From Xylaria sp. FL1777 (lineage: Eukaryota > Ascomycota > Sordariomycetes > Xylariales > Xylariaceae), in contig MU400535.1 of NCBI GenBank assembly GCA_022578965.1, positions 1 to 64,000 on the forward strand: 64,000 nt of DNA. Direction: 5' to 3'. Below the pieces are notes generated by a model. That model saw only the letters and a program-made list of their open reading frames with translations, was not told where the DNA came from and did no database searches. Position numbers and translations under genes: made by a program. This document shows positions 26,026 through 37,615 of this stretch, piece by piece (the stretch's first letter is position 1; the number at the start of each line of letters is the position of its first letter).

Positions 26026-28080
26026 CTACCATATCACCAAATCGTCATCCTCGCCACAGGTTGACGACTTGATAGCCTTGCAGTCTTCCTCAGAGATCCC
26101 CGCGCAGCCGCCACACGCGCAGCGGAAGCCCCATGTCGCGAACAGGTGATGCGGATCACTGCCGTATCGTATGAAGAGCTCACTCCCGGCTGCAATATTC
26201 TTCTTTGTTACGAATGCCATGCATTTCTTGTCACGATCATACGAGTAGTCAACGTTGTTACGGTTGTTACACGCGTGGTTGAACCGCGACGCTATGAGAA
26301 AAACGGAACCCCCTTGGCCGATAGAGAATCTATAGGGGTAAAGTGAGAGAATGTCAGTATTTCAGAACAGATTACCTGAAATGACAGCTGATGCGAGGGC
26401 TAAGAAGAGCGTAACATTTGGATGCAATACCACGTATTAAAATCACGTACCTATTTGTGCGCCAGATAGCAGCGCGGATATCTTCGGATGGTGTCCGCTT
26501 GTGGCCGTGTAGAGCATGGTATGCTCTCAACTGCTCTTCGGTGAGAGCATCTAGCTTCTGATACAGGTCGAAATAGTTGGCGTTAAATAGCTCCCGTTCG
26601 ATGAGGATCGGTGTGTAGGGCTTAAGGTCACAAACAGCGAATGCCCCAAATCCTGAAACAGGTGATCTTTTAACCTCTAGGAATCCATTGTTGAAAGCAA
26701 CTAATGATGAATTGTATTTAAGCAGTGGAATGCGGCGATATTTAGGGCGTTTCGAGATCTTAATCACTTACCTAAATCCGAAGCAAGCTTGGGTTGAAGA
26801 CCGTCTCTGTTGAGAATAGAGAGCTTGGAGCTGGAGAGAGTGATGGTCTCCAACCCTGTGCGGACCTTATCCTCTTCGAGCAATTTGTCGATGCTATAAG
26901 TCAAACAGAGTGTAAATTTCGCTATAACCAAGGCCGATAAAGAGGCGACTCACTCTAATTCAATACGATAATGTCGCTTTCCATCAATATCAGGCAGTCT
27001 CTCAACGTAACCTAACTGAGTAAGCCGATCCTCATACTTAGACCTCCTGCTTGTGTCTATGGCAAGGCTCGTTAGTTCAGGCGCCTCGGAGTAAGGAATC
27101 GTATGAATGCTCTTACTCATATAAATTGTCCCGTTATCGCCTTCTTCGTCATCCGATACGGACTCTTATTTTGAGAGAGCATGATGTCAGCTTCTGAATC
27201 TTACCATATGCGATACCCCTCGGCGTCGGAGGTAACTCACCATATGGCCTTCGATGGACATCTCTCATCGAAATAGAGTCTTCGGGCGCAATTTCACTCC
27301 GGCCGTCGGGGAACATTGAGCCCACGAAGGATCCATTGGGCTCATAGACGAAGCTCTCTCCATCCCAGTCCGTAAAGCGGGCTTCGCTGTCCACGTCGCG
27401 TGGGTCAGTGGTATCCGTTTGCAGAGAAGCAAGCGGGCCACGCACAGTTCGGCGGACCTTATTCTGGCAACATCTTTTCAGCAGTGTATTCTCTTAGATT
27501 AGATAATCTACGAAGATGAACTGACGTTGACACCGCTGCTGATAGGGGATAGTCTGTCAATATTACTCCCAAAGTAGCTGCTGTCGCCATCGCTACTTGT
27601 ATCGCTAGTGCACGACTCCCGGCTAGATGCAGCTCTGCTAGGGTCACTACCTGCCATATAGGGCGGCTTTATTGCAGTAATGCGAAGGTTAATCGGTGAG
27701 CTATCCTGCGCTCCTCTTTGGATGGAGTCGTCACTGAGAGACATGAGCGGCTTGGACCTGCCAATAAGAATACGAGACTTTGGACGGTGAGAAGGACTCT
27801 TAATGGAAGCTCTGGAGACCACCTAGGGAAGTTACCTCTGAAATCCCACCCGGGGTTTTGCCCTTATATTGAGAATAACGTGTGGTATGCGGGATGTTGT
27901 GAGGGACATAAGCACTCATAATTACATTCTCTGATAACCGCTTATAGTAAGGTTTTGAATGATCCCGGTAAATTAAGTGAATGCAGAAAGTGGTTTCGTA
28001 CCTACCTTTTCCCTCTGGCAGTTCCAACGTGTGAATGCAGCTCCAGATGATAGAATGGGGTTTGATGGGGCGAACCACAT
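26026..28080 (-). CDS. SET-domain protein (putative lysine methyltransferase)
   Basis: Seven exons on the minus strand (28080-28006, 27822-27526, 27463-27241, 27164-26954, 26893-26772, 26700-26451, 26329-26026) give 493 residues. The last five junctions are well supported. The first exon rests on a good ATG, a GTAGGT donor and an acceptor at CCCTAG, with a 183-bp intron, and is less sure. The N-terminal 200 residues are Ser/Arg/Pro-rich and look disordered. A helical region follows, with YEDRLTQLGYVERLP. The SET domain starts at about 315 with KRSPVSGFGAFAV. It contains the substrate/cofactor motif RFNHACNNRNN, then LFIRYG and a Cys-rich end (FRCACGGC). The family methylates lysines on histones or other proteins. 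The target here is unknown. Confidence 0.82.
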
Positions 28081-29827
28081 TCTCTTAGAAGATAAGGATG
28101 TTCACAGAATATGGGAGACGAAGTTAAATGAAGTCATAGCACCATTCACTATGCCCAAATTCAGCAGTATTCCTCGTGGTACCTGGACTACTGTATTGTA
28201 CTCAAGATAGGGAAAATTATGTAGCATGCTATATAGCACTAGGTACCATACGAACTGGATACTTCAGCATTATATCCGCATAAACTCTGCAATATCTCAA
28301 ATGCTTGAATATTTTTACACTGTCGACGAAGGTTGTTCTAGGTACCGCTGGGCTTTATCACTTCACTTGGTTCAGATGGTGGGTACTAGACTCGGGGTCA
28401 TATGACTCACGCGCTTGTCCATAGGCCAGCGGGATACAGATGTAGCTGATGATGGCATCTTGTAGGTAATAGCACTGAATTCTTGACTTAACTCTCAGCC
28501 TCAGCTAACAGTGTGCTGCGGGTTACGAACTGACTCGATAGAAATACTAAAAACCCATCAACCCCCCTCCTAGGACTTGAAAGATCAACTCATTGGCGAG
28601 AAATACGGCATCGTCGCATTGTTATAGTGAGATGGCTATAAAGGTACGGGTGGCAAGAGAAAAAGGGGGTTGAATCTTGTGTTGCTCTTAGCTGACTAAA
28701 CATACCATATCTCAATGTAATGTTGTAGGTATTCTTGATGCTGCCTTGCGGGATGAGGGATATCTCAGAGATTAGGATGAGCGAACGAGAAAGTCTCAGC
28801 TAAAGGAGAGGACTGTACCTAATTGTTCCCATCTCAAATAGCCGAAACTCCCACTCAATGCCTCCTATAGACATATGTAGGTACCTACCTACCTACATGT
28901 ATTCGGGGAGGTAGATTGTCGAAAATCCGCGTACCTACCTACCTAGGTAGGTAAGGTAGGTAACACAAGAGTAACACAAGAACTTGATATCTCAGGGGCG
29001 TAGGACACTAGGTAGGTGCCTACATTGGTCAGATAGGTATATGTATTTCTGGAGGCCATTCAAGGCGCCTTCCATCATGGATGGTTGCTGTCTCGGGAGC
29101 AAGACACAGCTTGTAACCAATACCGAGGTCATACTGTATATCCCACGTAAACATAAGTATGAGTTATAGACGAAGGTACTGGTGATTGAATGAGGTAGGT
29201 GGGACTAGGCGGTGCTGGGGGAGGTGCGACGTTATACCTCCAGTAACTTCAGGTTGAAGGGCGATGTTTCCCATTCGTGCTTCATAGCCGCTCCTGTGTT
29301 ACGTATCAAACACACAATAGCGTCTCATCCAGCACCGGTCATGCCCGAATATGCTTACTCAGGCCTCTACCTCCTGCGCATATAGGTAGGTACATCAAGA
29401 AATACGGCTCCGTATGGAGCCAATGGTATCTTTGCCGATTCCTGGTTCGGTTTCGCTAGTGTGGGAAGATGAGCGATGCGGGAAGTCGCGTCTGGTTGTC
29501 GGGGCGGATTTGCTCTTCGCCTTCCAGGTGGTTGTCGAGCTGGTGTATTGAGTCATGGTGTTTGGTAAGGCGTAGTTTCTGGCTTTGGCATTCGAACCTG
29601 CTGTTTCCATTCGACGTTCTGCTGCTCGAGCAAACACACCTCGAGGCCAAAACCCCCTTGACAGCCCCAGCCATTCTCCCTCTACCCCATCCCATCTCAT
29701 CTCATTCTCATATGGTCACGAAGCTAAACACAAGCCCGCTCATTATCACAAGCTTAGCCAACTTGGAGACTGTACAACCTAACCAGTTTACCCTGCCATT
29801 CGCTCACCCACCCAATCCAACGTCAAG
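28081..29827. other. Gene-poor region with TACCTA/TAGGTA cluster
   Basis: Contains the SET gene promoter at the left and the secreted-protein promoter at the right. A dense cluster of TACCTA and TAGGTA repeats, partly palindromic, lies at 28877-28972. The last 150 bases before 29,828 are CT-rich, as expected for a fungal leader. No gene is supported in between. Confidence 0.55.
28877..28972. repeat. TACCTA/TAGGTA palindromic microsatellite cluster
   Basis: Two close groups of tandem TACC/GGTA units. The second (28931-28962) switches strand sense at an ACCTAGGT palindrome. The same motif recurs across the window's gene-poor parts (for example 9885-10000, 34330-34340, 35100-35400, 58490-58780). 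It is absent or rare in the coding blocks. Confidence 0.8.
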
Positions 29828-30652
29828 ATGCATATCTCGACCCTCAGCGCTCTCTTCATCGCCACCCAGGCAGTCCGCGTTTATGCCCTTCCACCCAAGG
29901 TCCAATCTGTTGATGACCTGGAGCCGGGCTCTTTCACTCCCACCGAGCCTATCAGCGGTTGGCCTGCCCCTGCCTTTGTCTCAGCCTCTCTTACTGGTGG
30001 GATCACCGATCACTCTATACCATGGACTTCAACGACGACAATCAATGGCTGGCCGCACAGCCCTTCGCCTGGTATCTCGTCCAGTACTTCGTATTTCACA
30101 ACTCAGGCCACCCAGGTGATTACTGCCACCACCATCACTGTGACTGACAACTCAATCACCTGGACGCCAACAGCATCCATCAGCGGCTGGCCGCCTCTGG
30201 GCAGCGAGACGCAGACCGCTCCAGGTCAACAGTTGACCGAGACGTTCACCATAACCTATACCTCCTACTCAGAAGAGACCATTGCCTTGCCGTCACCCCC
30301 CTCCGTGACACCTACCTTCACTTTTGTTACTGTTACAGTGAGCCCAACTCAACCTTTATTCACCATTGTCACTGTGACGGCGACTGCAGCGCCTTCCCCA
30401 TCAGGCCCAACGACGCCGCGATTCACTACCATTACGGTATCAGAGGTGACGATTTGGCCAACGCCTACAACGACACCCAGTAGCACGCAAACCTCACAAC
30501 TTGTGACGTTGACGCTTTCGTCGAGCTCTGTCAATGAGTCATTGAATTCTACCACTGTGTCATATTCGTCCACGGTCATGACGCTCAACCCGCCCCCAAC
30601 GTTCGCCACGGGGACCGGAACTGTCGGCTTTGTTGGCAAGAGACACGCGTAG
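29828..30652 (+). CDS. Secreted Ser/Thr-rich protein with ISGWP repeats, function unknown
   Basis: A single exon of 274 codons. The ATG follows a CT-rich leader, with an AAG just before it. The first 20 or so residues form a signal peptide (hydrophobic core ALFIATQAV, cleavage likely near YALP). The mature part is dominated by Ser, Thr, Pro and Val, which suggests heavy O-glycosylation and a wall or extracellular location. Three copies of a short motif, ISGWP or INGWP, occur at residues 42, 72 and 118. A related nine-residue block (TDxSIxWT) is found at 60 and 106. The second half has repeated TVTV-type strands. No cysteine framework, GPI-anchor tail or known domain is visible. The C-terminus ends GKRHA, a possible Kex2-type dibasic site. 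The gene stands alone. Confidence 0.75.
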   Translation: MHISTLSALFIATQAVRVYALPPKVQSVDDLEPGSFTPTEPISGWPAPAFVSASLTGGITDHSIPWTSTTTINGWPHSPSPGISSSTSYFTTQATQVITATTITVTDNSITWTPTASISGWPPLGSETQTAPGQQLTETFTITYTSYSEETIALPSPPSVTPTFTFVTVTVSPTQPLFTIVTVTATAAPSPSGPTTPRFTTITVSEVTIWPTPTTTPSSTQTSQLVTLTLSSSSVNESLNSTTVSYSSTVMTLNPPPTFATGTGTVGFVGKRHA

Positions 30653-33600
30653 CTGGCACCGCCCCTGGCACGCAGATATGAACCCTTGCTGAGTAGAAGA
30701 AAGAAAAAGCCGTTGGGTGGGTCAACCCGTTAGATTCATCTTGGACCAATGAAGAATGTATTTCTTGTAACGTGAGAATAACGAGAATCAAGGGGCCAGG
30801 CGGTGCTCATAACCTGTGAAGTGGATGTCAGCATTTCTTCATCATTCGTCTATTGTCAGATTCTTAGGGGGAGCAGAGAAAGTGTCGTGCATATGTTGCT
30901 GATTCAACGGTGGGGCAAAAGCTTGGGGGTGGGAACCGGAGGTGGCGTTCGTTAGCTGATCGCATAGTTATTGTTGGTAGGGCTGGACTAATTTTCGTTG
31001 CTTGTTACGTGTTGGCTGTTAGTGTTGGCCTTTCACGCAGGTTGCATTCGCCGGTGGGTTACACCCGTCGGGAATATGTGATATCTCTCGCATGATGGAG
31101 ATGATTTTCTGGACCAACTTTGTTAGCTAGAGTAATTAGTCCCACAAATACAACTATTTATAATAAACACGTTGGTGGCTTTTAGCTTTCTAGCTGCAGA
31201 GTCCTTCTAAATATGAAACCCCCCAGTCCTAAAGCACGCCGTTACAGGGTCCTCTGCACAGCTAAAGTCTTGCTTACACTTGAGCCTCTATCGAAGTCAT
31301 GAAACCCCAGGGTTGGTTTGGTCATGCGTACAGGGCTGAATCAAGGTAAAGTGGATTTTCTTTTTAGTAGTTGGTGCTTACACTACACGTGCTAAAAGAA
31401 AGGGAAAAGATCACATAATACGCAGTAAAGGGATGGCTTGGTCATCAGAGTATACATCTCAGGCTTGGTCATGGGCCAGTATCCGGCTTTAAGACTTCTA
31501 TCATCCCGTCGTAGTCACCTGTGAGGGGAGCTATGGAGGGTAGATCGGGTAGGGTCGTATGAGACAATTGTGAGAAGCGGTCATAACTAATGGTTACGTG
31601 ATTCCCAGCCCTCATATCAAGTATACCAATATCCCACCAACATCTCTCATAAATAAGTAGATAGAGATCTTACCTTATTAGAGATGCTCTCTCAAGTGTG
31701 GCTTGACTCTGAACGTGTGCTATGTATTTGACTTGGCGGCAGTTAGCCGATATGAGTAGCGCCATGTGAAGGACCGGGAGGTCCCTTAGGTTGCCCAATC
31801 GCGTTGGAAGGCTGGCTTGCCGGAAAGGGGCGGGGGGCGGGGATTCTTTAACGGATTACTAAATCCCGTCCTCGTGTCGGGGAGGGATAATGAGAGAGAG
31901 CATGGGATTAGTAGTGTACGTAGAAAGCTTAGCTTCGAGGTCGCGGGATCGACGCTGGGTATGGGTGGCTCCTACTGCGTACTCGGTGTAGACGGGCCGG
32001 TGAGAAGAAGAGGATTCGGCATCATCAGAGCACGGGATATGACCGGTTCCTCCTCCCTTCACCTGGTCGGCGTGTGGGCAGAGATCTCATCTTAGTTGTA
32101 AGGTGTATGGGAAGGATGCCGGCCTGCCATGCCTCCCTCCCAATGCGGTAGCCTCGCCACTGAACAGGTGGGGAGCCTCGGAAGATGCGGTACGTTGCCG
32201 CTCCATGTGCTGGTCTTTCTGAGGTGGATCGCCTGGCCGGAGTGGCGGAAATAGGACCGCCTGGGAGCGCTTAGGTAGACCAATCGTTGATAGTTGCCAG
32301 GCGTACCGGGCCTGGATAGGAAATAGGCCGGGGACCTTGAAGTAGCTTAATCAAGAAGGATCCCGTTACTTACCTTGCCTGGCTGCCGGAACAGGTAACT
32401 TGGTTCGCTGATGCTGGTCGAGGGAGCACTCTGATAACCCTTGACGGAAATCGGTAGTACCGCCGACTCCTCCTTTTCCCTCAGAACACTCATATCGCAA
32501 TCTTCTCGCGACTCAAGGGGTGGCGCTTAGGCGCTTCCGGCAGGCGCGGCATGATCAATGACAGATACCTGGCTGTTGGGACCACACAGGCGAGCCTCAC
32601 ACACTATTGATATAGCAGAGCCCCTGGGGCCGGCCGTGCCGGACTGTTCTAGATGGAGAAGGCTGATCAAACGCATATGTATAGCGGTATGACCGAATCG
32701 GGATGGCAGTCTGTTCTCTGACAATCTCAGAGCCTGACTCGCATCAATTGCTCGATTTGACCAAAATGAGACATTAGTGAGCGAAAGCTTAACCGAGCTC
32801 CCCGCTGTTCCGCCATGCAAGGACCTTACTGAGAAAGAGCCGGGGAGAAGGGGTGCAATGTGTTCAAATATCGGCAATGCATGGTAGGAGTCGTAGAGGA
32901 GGCAACGGTAACAGTGAGCGATTCCTTCGCCTTGGCAGGGGATAAAGGTGTAGGTAGATGTGTTAGTCAGCCTCGGGTTTAAAGGCTGGATCGGTTCTCG
33001 AACGGCTCCAGTACAACCTTAAAGATGGTTGTAGACTCGTGGGAGATGCCGCTCTGCGATGTACCTTTAGCGAGGGTCCTTAGCGTCAAGCCATAAAGAA
33101 CTCAGGAGATAAGTTAGCTCAATGAATCTGAAATTCACAACTGGAGATATTTGAGGTTTTTAGGCGAGGCCGACAAAAGATTTGAGTGGAGCAAATCTGA
33201 GTATAAAGTCACATTGTCCGCGCTTAGTATTAAGTAAGACTGCGACTGTCGTTGCCTCGTGCATGGTTACACCTTGAGTCACCTCGGGAAAAGCCACGAA
33301 ATACGACGACATGACTGTTATCAACGGGTGTCGTCTACTTTCGGATGCTCGAAGCAACTTAAGTCCTCCTGACAAAAAAAAAACCTAGCAGCCTGTTAAG
33401 GTGATGGGCTATGCCGACTGACCTTCCCAAAACTCGCTGATGCCTCAGTATCAGAATTTGATGCTTGGAATTTCAATCTTTAAACAGAGGAGGTAGTAAT
33501 TCGGATGTATCCGTAATTAGTATTGTGATCTAGATAGGCATCGATCTTAGGAATATTAGCTGTACCACCTGTGCCGCAGCAAACGAAAGCTTTACAGCGA

Positions 33601-36600
33601 ATCATTGTGGATTAACAATAGACTTAAGCGAATGCCGTTAGACGCTACTGCATGAATCGATGACGAAACTGGAAACTGCGCGCATCTTAAAACCTCTAGG
33701 CAGCGTGATAATGGACGAGTATGATCTAGAGAATCACACTGGAACGTGGAAACCCCTGGTTAATGAGGGGGTACAAGCATTTGCTTCTCCTGCTGCTGTC
33801 AACCGAGAGGCTAACTGGTTCCGGTCGGTCACAAGGGCCGCGAGACGGTTAACTTGCCCCATGAACCGGTAGTGTATCGATTATCTCGTCATATAATATA
33901 GATTAGCTCTCTCTCCAGTGGCCCTATTGCCTCTAATCGAGGATCCAGAGAACTTAGGAGAAGTGCCAGGTATGCGACTGCACATGAGTTTGAAGCAAGA
34001 TGACGTGCCATTCGGTAATCTGAATTTGGCGTATTAACTTGGAGTTGTATTAGTCCTTACATGTAGTCGAGCCTGACCGGTGAGTTTGCTCAGACAGACA
34101 ATTCCAACACTGCAGAGCGAGTTTTTTGCGGATCGCGTCAAACGAATCGGCCAAATTCGACTTCAAAGAAGGTGTGTTCGGTACTAAGCAACGCGATCCT
34201 CTTACTCTTAGTCTTGATATTTTAAGCGAGGCTAATTTGGCTGAAAAGGCCGCATGTGAAGATATCAGTACACCACACTACATGCTTAGAGCATGTGTAT
34301 TTGAGTTAGGTTGAATCCTTTGCGACAGTTGAGGTAGGTATCCTTAGATAGAGAAGGGGAGAAGGGGAGTTGGGGGCCGGTTTAGAGTTACCTATTAATA
34401 AGTTGAGGCGAGACGGCAACGTCGCTACGATACAGGGTTACAGGGTCTTGGCGCAGGAATGGTGCTGCCGGGTCAGGGTCCTAGTTAGGGCCACACACAC
34501 GTGGGATGCTGTGGCTTGTGCGCCTACGGGAGGCAGGTAGGTACCTGAATGTGGCGGCCGTATCCGACGGGAAGGTACCAATGGTGGCCCTGATCGGCTA
34601 CAGGCAAGTCGAGAGAGACCCGGCCAAGCGGAGTCTGCTGAAGAAACGACCTGTCTCAGGTATTTTGGGCTCTTAGTCGAGATGCTATATGTATACGCAG
34701 AGTACGTAATCTCCCGGATACCGATATCACCAGCCAGTTGTGGGAGACCAGGTTTGCTTTCCCTTCTCAACTCGCTAAACCGCGGAAAGGAAAAAGAAAA
34801 ACCGAAATTACCTGCCGCGCTTCTAATATGCTAATACTGGCCTACTAACTAGCATGCATGTCACTGGGCCATGCCCTTTACAGCTAGATACAGTATAGAT
34901 AGATAGATATTCAAAATTTAAGGACTCGTCAGAAATATACACTACCTGGCTAGGACGGACAGGGATATGGACACGTGCGCCTAACGAGTGTCCCCCGAGT
35001 CTGCCAATACGTATGTAGTAGTTAATACCTAGGTAGGTAGCTGTCTCGTGTCCTTTTGCTGGCAAAGGGGGTCTTAGTATCTGCCATCAATGGCATTACA
35101 CTACACGTGTACTGCGTAAGTAAGTTAGGTAGCTGCATACCTAATGTCATATGTGCTGAGGATGTAGGTAGGTAGCTAAGTAGTGCACCTACGGGTAGGC
35201 ATATAGGTAGTCAGGGGCAAGGATCTAATAAGGTACCTAGGCTGGTAAGCGATCTTGCTGGCCAAGTAGTGTACTCCAAATCTCATGACTAAGTACCTAC
35301 CTAGGTATGTAGGTACCTATGTACACTGGGTTAAGTTTAAGTAATGTTGTGATCCTTACCTAGGTATCAAGCCAAATCCAAATACCTACCTGTAGGTATT
35401 GTTAAGCCTATCCAGACACACGGCAACTTTATCGATCATCAATTTTCTTACCCACCACGCCGCAATGCAATTTGTCCCTTGCATACTGTTGCAAGTTCTA
35501 TGCGTATTCCATCAGTCGACGCATCGACTCTGGCCCTTCCAGTCTTGTAAAACAGACACACGACAGTCGATGCTACTTTCCTGTTGGGAGCTGGCTGAGA
35601 CCGCCTCTCGGGGGCAAAACTCCGCCCCTCGACATAGTACCTTTGCTTGTAGAGGCGGGCCAACAGAATGTTTAGCGTCGACGAGCTCGTAAACTATACT
35701 GGGTGCACTCGATATGTTCTTGGAGCCCTCGAGATGGAGCCGGCGGGATAGAACAAGGGCCGTTGAAAAGGACGGCAAGGATCACCAGGATGATAACCCC
35801 AGCTAGACCCATGATCTACCTACACCTCCACCCTTAGCCTACTTACATAAGTACCAACCGTACATTAGGTACGCAGGGGAACCTAGGTGCTGAGCGTCGA
35901 CATGCCCTCTGACAACTCTGACAAGCTGATGGGTCCATTTTTGATCGACCTACGGTACGCGGGCACTGCACGGGCACTGCGCGGGCATCGTGACGACCGA
36001 GTCTAATTTCAGTTGTAATTTAGTCGGGCTGGGTCGTCGACGTACCGGTACACTAGATGCAACCCTTCTTCCGGCCCTAACGAGCAACGCATGCCTGATA
36101 TAGAATGTGGAACGCATGCGACCTTCGGCGGGCCGTACTTACTGTGCCACTAAGTCACAAGTGCTCAGCTGGGCGTGGACAGAACGTGGGCCGCGCAGTT
36201 ACACAACCCGTGTTACGCTGCTAACGACGCCTCGTACGCTCTGTGTAAGGTATCATCTAGCCTTGCTCCTCAGCTCTTCACTGCATAGTGTTCCCATCCA
36301 ATGCAAATACACCACACCACTGTTATGGATAAAGGCACCGTGCATGCTAAGCATTCCATCACTAACCGTCTCCGGCCGAGGCCGTTGCTAGGATGCCTTT
36401 ATGTCGTCCCGGGCTATGACGTTACGAGTGTTGTTATTTGGATGCCTATCCGAGAAATAGCAACGGATCTGATATGTGAGCGGAGCCCTGATAATCTCTA
36501 TGTACTAGGATAGGATCGTTTACAGATCGGGAATTCCTGCTGCCTCATCATTGACAGGACGCTTGCGGCCAACTAACAACGCCCCCTCTGCCTCTCTATC

Positions 36601-37504
36601 AGAGTGGGAGGCCAAAAGAGGGAGAGGTACAGCCACCGAGTTGGACCCGTCATCTCAAGTTCAAGCAAGTGACGGGCTTGTTATAGTACCCTAACACCAT
36701 TATTTAGTGTGGTCTTCCTTCCGTTTTATGTGGCGGTGAACCATGTCGTGCATAGTCATTCTCACGTTGGAGGAATGAGGTAAGGCACACTCATCCAAGA
36801 AGTTGAAAATGGCTCGACACTGGTGAAGGAATATAACGCTACCAGAATTGTATTGTTACACGATTCATCTTCAAGGTGGGCTTTGTAGCATCTGGCGTCT
36901 ATTTCATTACACTATAGGGCTGAAGGAGCATTTCCAGATATGGGAGTCGTCGCGAATGCTTGCTCTCAAGCTTCCCATTGCCCCAAGTGCGGCACAGTCG
37001 TTGTCCGACTATTTAGCATGCCCATTTCGCTCTTCAACTTGAGCTGTTCTCATCATCTCCACCAGTCCGTTCACATCATCCACATCTTCCAGAGCTTCAC
37101 AAGTCAAATCCACAAACAGGTCGCCGTCTTTGCCATTGAAGTTGCTCTTCGAGATTTGGCTGCATTGTTTCTGTTTACTACTACGTATGTTCACAGATAC
37201 CCCTCTGTATCTGCTTCTAGCGCTTTTGGATCGCCCCGAAATCGCCTAGGTCCATTCCGTAGAAGTTGTTGCTAACAAGCTGGTAGATCACCCAAGTATT
37301 AAGCCGCTCGTTGTGCTCGGAAATTATTAGAATAGCACAGGCGCAAAACTCCGAATCTTCTCACCTCTCACCACATCTAGACCTCTGTCACAAAACTCAA
37401 GTCCGGACCGGCTCCTCTTCATACTCGGCTTCTCAAAGAATAAGCACTAGTCTCCAGCAGAGTCAAGTTTCTCAGTAGTAGAAGTTCGAGCTTCATCAGT
37501 TAAA
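30653..37504. other. Gene desert, left part
   Basis: Nearly 7 kb of ordinary composition without a recognisable gene. Open frames of 60-120 codons occur on both strands but lack domains, consistent codon use and credible splice chains. TAGGTA-type tracts cluster at 35,030-35,400. Weak pieces such as 33660-33872 (+) and 34126-34314 (+) have no family resemblance that I can see. No transposon ends or terminal repeats were recognised. Confidence 0.55.
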
Positions 37505-37615
37505 ATGCCTGACTCCGGAAACGACACCATTTCCAACGACACAGGCTCTTCTGGAACCGACGCTCCATCAGAGACGCAGCCAACCCGCGGGAGAAGCCGG
37601 AGCGGATATAATTAG
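37505..37615 (+). CDS. Short ORF of 36 codons, possibly a small or truncated gene
   Basis: An ATG in good context (AAAATGCC) follows a CT-rich, leader-like stretch at about 37,340-37,500. The peptide begins MPDSGNDTISNDTGSS, continues through GTDAPSETQPTRGRSRSG and stops at TAG. Codon choice is typical of fungal coding sequence. The A/G-rich sequence that follows, with GGCGTTTTGG, resembles the 3' UTRs of many fungal genes. It could be a genuine small disordered protein, the first exon of a lost gene, or chance. No homologue is known to me. Confidence 0.35.
   Translation: MPDSGNDTISNDTGSSGTDAPSETQPTRGRSRSGYN

Noticed and set aside
35399..35778. ORF at 35465 with a hydrophobic start resembling a signal peptide
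   Set aside because: The downstream composition is random, both strands are open to similar length, and no splice chain extends it.
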